64,000 bases of DNA from Symsagittifera roscoffensis. Lineage: Eukaryota; Xenacoelomorpha; Acoela; Convolutidae. Within the stretch, counting starts at the first letter, position 1; the number at the start of each line of letters is the position of its first letter. Positions 60,453-64,000 of the stretch are shown piece after piece. The stretch covers positions 32,369,301 to 32,433,300 of the forward strand of contig NC_087066.1 in NCBI RefSeq assembly GCF_963678635.1, written 5' to 3'. Below the pieces are notes generated by a model. The model did not search any database. It was given only the letters and a program-made list of their open reading frames with translations, and was not told the origin of the DNA. The translations under genes were made by a program, and so were the position numbers.

Positions 60453-61050
60453 GTGAAAATATTCAAAAATGTGAGCTTGAGTCTGGGCTTCGTTTTTTTA
60501 ACTATATAATACAGGCAAGTGAGGAGGTATAACATATGTAGGTTTTCAGCTTTCAAAGTGGATTCCACGAACGCATTTTTAAGGTGCGAGCCTTGTTGCC
60601 CTTTGAAACGCCCAATATATAGTTAGAAAAATCCGTTGCCATTAACAAAAAGACTGCTGGTACCATGGCGTAGCTATTATTGCTCTGAAGGCTCTCTAAA
60701 TTTTCTGATCTAGTCTTGACGAAAGAGAAAAATATCGGAATCATTTTTAGGTTTTTTAAAACTTAAAACTCCCCAATAAAAAATTTTTAAAATGGGTCTA
60801 TTAATGCAATATTTGGACCAATCGATTAGCCTTAGTTCAACTTGCGGTTTCTGAGACGGATATTTTCGCAATTTGCAGACAACGCGTTACAAAAATTAGG
60901 AATTTTACATGTCGGCACACCGACCAGCAGAAAAAAAAGGCACACAACTGGTTGGCGTGTAAATATCAGAAAGTATTTCGGGCACAGTTATCTATAAACA
61001 AAAATCTAAATTGATTTTTTTCAATTTATACATTTTCAAGTTTTTTTGAT
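60453..61050. other. AT-rich non-coding DNA
   Basis: No exon, RNA gene or clear repeat was recognised. Confidence 0.55.
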
Positions 61051-61164
61051 TTTTTTGGACGAAAAAAGTTGAGATAATAAACCAAAATTACTAAACAAAA
61101 CACTGTATTTAGGGTTTTGTTTAGAAATTTTGGTTTATTATCTCAACTTTTTTCGTCCAAAAAA
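61051..61164. repeat. Near-perfect 51 bp hairpin with 12 bp loop
   Basis: 61051-61101 is the reverse complement of 61114-61164 with one mismatch; the loop is ACTGTATTTAGG. The left arm begins TTTTTTGGACGAAAAAAGTT. It could be a very short MITE or fold-back; if transcribed it would form a long perfect stem. Confidence 0.85.
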
Positions 61165-61232
61165 GAACCAAAATCATTGAACCAAAAGCAATGAACCAAA
61201 AGAACCAAAATCATTGAACCAAAAGCATAAGA
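61165..61232. repeat. Short direct repeats
   Basis: AACCAAAATCATTGAACC occurs twice, with related AACCAAAAG pieces between, immediately beside the hairpin. It looks like a small minisatellite. Confidence 0.7.
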
Positions 61233-61959
61233 AACTAAATGGTGATTATGTTTACTTGCGATGCGAAACACATTTTTTATTTTACTAATTTGGTTTGTAT
61301 ATGGAGACCGGCAAAATTCAAATTCTGTCTTTAAAGCAAAATTCGTAACAGGTTTTTCTCAAACCCGCTCAAAATTTTAGGAAAACTTCTAATGCGGCTC
61401 AGATACTGACTAAAATGGTTTCAAGCGTCTTATCGTTAAAATCATCTGTTGCTTTTGTTGACAGCCAAATTTTTGTACAAATTCAACGCATGTTTTATAA
61501 AATTATTGATGATGCTCAGGGTATGCTTATTTTTGCATGCTTATTTGCTGATTGGCATGCTCTTGCATAACTCCGAATAGGCCGGTTCCCGGCTCCAAAT
61601 CGAACTGATGAAAGCGTGTTGGTTCAATTCAACACTGAAGTTCGATGGATAAACACACGAAGGTGTGGATCAAAAAACAACACCGCAAAACTGCCCGTTA
61701 GCAAAGTTTGTTTAAAAAAATCGAAGTGATGAAAATTCGAAAAAAAACATACAGCAAAAAATATTGTAGGTTTTTTTGCAAAACTTTCCTCAAGATGCTA
61801 AGAGGCTATGCTATGTAAAGCACAAAGTATTGATTTTAGTTTCAAATAACGTAGCAGAACTTGCTTGATTAGGATGAAGTCCGCAGAGCCCTTCAACGTC
61901 TCGATGAAAGCGTTTTTTAAAAGAACAGTTGGTAAAACTTTCGATTAAAAACTTAAAGT
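61233..61959. other. AT-rich non-coding DNA before the satellite-like array
   Basis: No exon or RNA gene was recognised. The right part may include diverged array sequence. Confidence 0.45.
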
Positions 61960-64000
61960 TTTTATTGTTCCGACTGTGGAAGAAAGTGACGCATTATTTG
62001 TCCTCGGGGTGCTTTTTTTCTTATGACAAATTTCGATTTTTAACTAGCCATTTTTAAAGGAGTTTTTGTATATCAACTGAATGGTATTGCTGTCCTGAGC
62101 TTAAATTTGAAAAGAAATTTCACTTGAGATTGTTTTTTTTTGTATTTCACTTGTGATTATGAAGGTTTAAGGATTGCCATTTTTGCCGTTTTGGGACGGT
62201 TAACACACGATATATTTCGCGCTATTAACGCGTAAGCGAGATATACTCCGTCTTGAAACTCGTTCCAAATTGGTTGAAGGAAGCGTAATTGCCATAATTG
62301 ATTTGTGACTAAGAGCAAGGCTATGACTTTGTTCTTGATTTGGCGTTTGGATGGATGCTTTTATCAAAAAATTTCAAACTTAGATAACAAAAAATTAATT
62401 TTGTTTGATTTTTTGCATTTATTTTTTTCATGTTAATACTGCTCCATAGACCTTAAGGAGCAGTCAAAACAATCAGGGCTTCGACCTAATACGAGTAGTC
62501 TTGTTGTTCCGACTTTCGTAATTAAAGTAACGGAATAATTGTGCTCGGGGTGTTTTTCTTCAGTTAAACTTTGACTTAAAAACTAATCATTTTTATTTCT
62601 GACGAATTTTTACATCATTCAAAGGGTACTGTTGTCCTGAGCTAAAATTTGAAAAACAATTTTCACCTCTGATTGTTTTTCGTGAAGTTATGTGTGTTTA
62701 AAGATTGCCATTTTGGCCAATTTGGGACAATTAACGCGCGATACATTTCGCGCTAATAACGCGCTCGCGGAGTTTTTTTGTTCCGATTTTCGAAGAAACG
62801 GAAGTTTTACGATCGGTGTGTTTTTTTTTATTCAGTCAATTTTCGCCGATGGAAATGATAGTTTTATACCCCATTGAAGAGATCGACTTCCGGAGTTCAA
62901 ATGTAAAAAGGTAGTTTACCTCCGATTGTTTTTTTTTTTAAGTTCCGGGGGTTTGATAATTGCCAAACTGGCCAAGATGCGGATTAAAATTTAGGCGCTT
63001 TAAAGAATTTATTTATAATGCTGAGAGCGTAAACTCGAACTATTTATGCGTGGCGAATTATCCCGCACAACCAAAACTGTTCGAATTGAATTGAGTCTAG
63101 CTGGTTGGATTGGTTGTATTAATTTTGTACGGCTCAATATTTCAGACTTTAAAATTGTCCAAAATTTGAGGTTTTAATCATTTTCTGTACCCAACAACTA
63201 CTCGATATGAAATAAGGGACAGTCAAAATATTCAGGGCTTTGCCCTGATATACGATTAGTCTTGTTCCGTCTTAGAAAATGTTCCACATTGGTTGAAGGA
63301 AGCTTATTTGGCGAGTGGGGTGATAACTTTCACAATCAGGGCTTCGACCTAATACGAGCAGTCTTGTTGTTCCGACTTTTGTAATTAAAGTAACGGAATA
63401 ATTGTGCTCGGGGTGTTTTTCTTCAGTTAAATTTTGACTTAAAAACTAATCATTTTTATTTCTGACGAATTTTTACATCATTCAAAGGGTACTGTTGTCC
63501 TGAGCTAAAATTTGAAAAACAATTTTCACCTCCGATTGTTTTTCGTGAAGTTATGTGTGTTTAAAGATTGCCATTTTGGCCAATTTGGGACAATTAACGC
63601 GCGATACATTTCGCGCTAATAACGCGCTCGCGGAGTTTTTTTGTTCCGATTTTCGAAGAAACGGAAGTTTTACGATCGGTGTGTTTTTTTTATTCAGTCA
63701 ATTTTCGCCGATCGAAATGATAGTTTTATACCCCATTGAAGAGATCGACTTCCGGAGTTCAAATGTAAAAAGGTAGTTTACCTCCGATTGTTTTTTTTTA
63801 AAGTTCCGGGGGTTTGATAATTGCCAAACTGGCCAAGATGCGGATTAAAATTTAGGCGCTTTAAAGAATTTATTTAGAATGCTGAGAGCGTAAACTCGAA
63901 CTATTTATGCGTGGCGAATTATCCCGCACAACCAAAACTGTTCGAATTGAATTGAGTCTAGCTGGTTGGATTGGTTGTATTAATTTTGTACGGCTCAATA
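61960..64000. repeat. Complex satellite-like tandem array, continuing past the window
   Basis: A segment of about 862 bases at 62471-63333 is repeated almost exactly from 63334 to the end of the window. Inside it, a monomer of about 280 bases (TTGTTCCGA...GGGTGT...CTCCGATTGTTTTT...GATTGCCA) recurs. Diverged copies start near 61968, 62502, 62778, 63364 and 63640. A CpG-rich block with GCGCG inverted runs (ACGCGCGATACATTTCGCGC) follows some monomers. No protein is credible, although short identical open frames arise from the repetition. Confidence 0.85.

Noticed and set aside
62692-63776. Two nearly identical short plus-strand frames
   Set aside because: They are copies of the same satellite monomer, start inside the repeat and have no protein features.
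1-64000. CRISPR arrays, bacterial operons, tRNA or rRNA genes
   Set aside because: None was seen. The tandem repeats are coding or satellite repeats without spacers, and the genes are intron-bearing animal genes.

Overview
The window looks like invertebrate metazoan nuclear DNA. It is AT-rich, its GT-AG introns have T-rich acceptors, and it carries a degenerate Ty3/gypsy LTR retrotransposon, a Penelope-like element with a GIY-YIG tail, a tRNA-type SINE candidate, MITEs and satellite-like repeats. The host genes are animal families: a WDR49/WDR64-type WD40 protein, a GAS2-like cytoskeletal linker, and two giant repeat proteins resembling AHNAK/periaxin. I cannot name the species; there is no rRNA, mitochondrial or other taxon marker.

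Layout. 1-10.6 kb (+): the last five visible exons of a WD40 gene whose start lies left of the window; its 7.5 kb intron holds a whole but broken LTR retrotransposon (about 2031-8848). 11.2-12.5 kb (+): a 5'-truncated Penelope-like element. 12.5-17.9 kb: AT-rich non-coding DNA with a SINE-like insertion and a cluster of inverted motifs. 17.9-24.9 kb (+): a complete four-exon GAS2-like gene of about 1,929 residues (CH domain, GAR domain, very long disordered tail, SxIP motif). 24.9-32.2 kb: non-coding DNA containing a 2 kb near-perfect palindrome and a related 185 bp MITE. 32.2-59.7 kb (-): two homologous giant terminal exons of 8.35 kb and 18.23 kb, built from tandem 62-, 100- and 59-residue repeats. 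59.7-64 kb: a hAT-type MITE with target-site duplication, a 114 bp hairpin, and a complex satellite-like array running off the right edge.

The most notable locus is the giant repeat pair. Each long open frame begins with an ATG, but those ATGs appear to be intron sequence. In both copies a good 3' splice site lies just inside the frame at the same position and phase, followed by a short segment resembling the end of a PDZ domain. A 16-nt microexon candidate for the left copy sits between the two giant exons. The pair may be tandem paralogues or alternative last exons of one transcription unit; cDNA would decide. The right copy is about 98 near-identical 177 bp units with visible higher-order duplications (885 bp and 1,239 bp), so it is being homogenised recently.

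No operon-like cooperation is visible. The GAS2-like protein (actin/microtubule linker) and the AHNAK-like proteins (large, probably cortical or scaffold proteins) may both be cytoskeletal, but that is inference.
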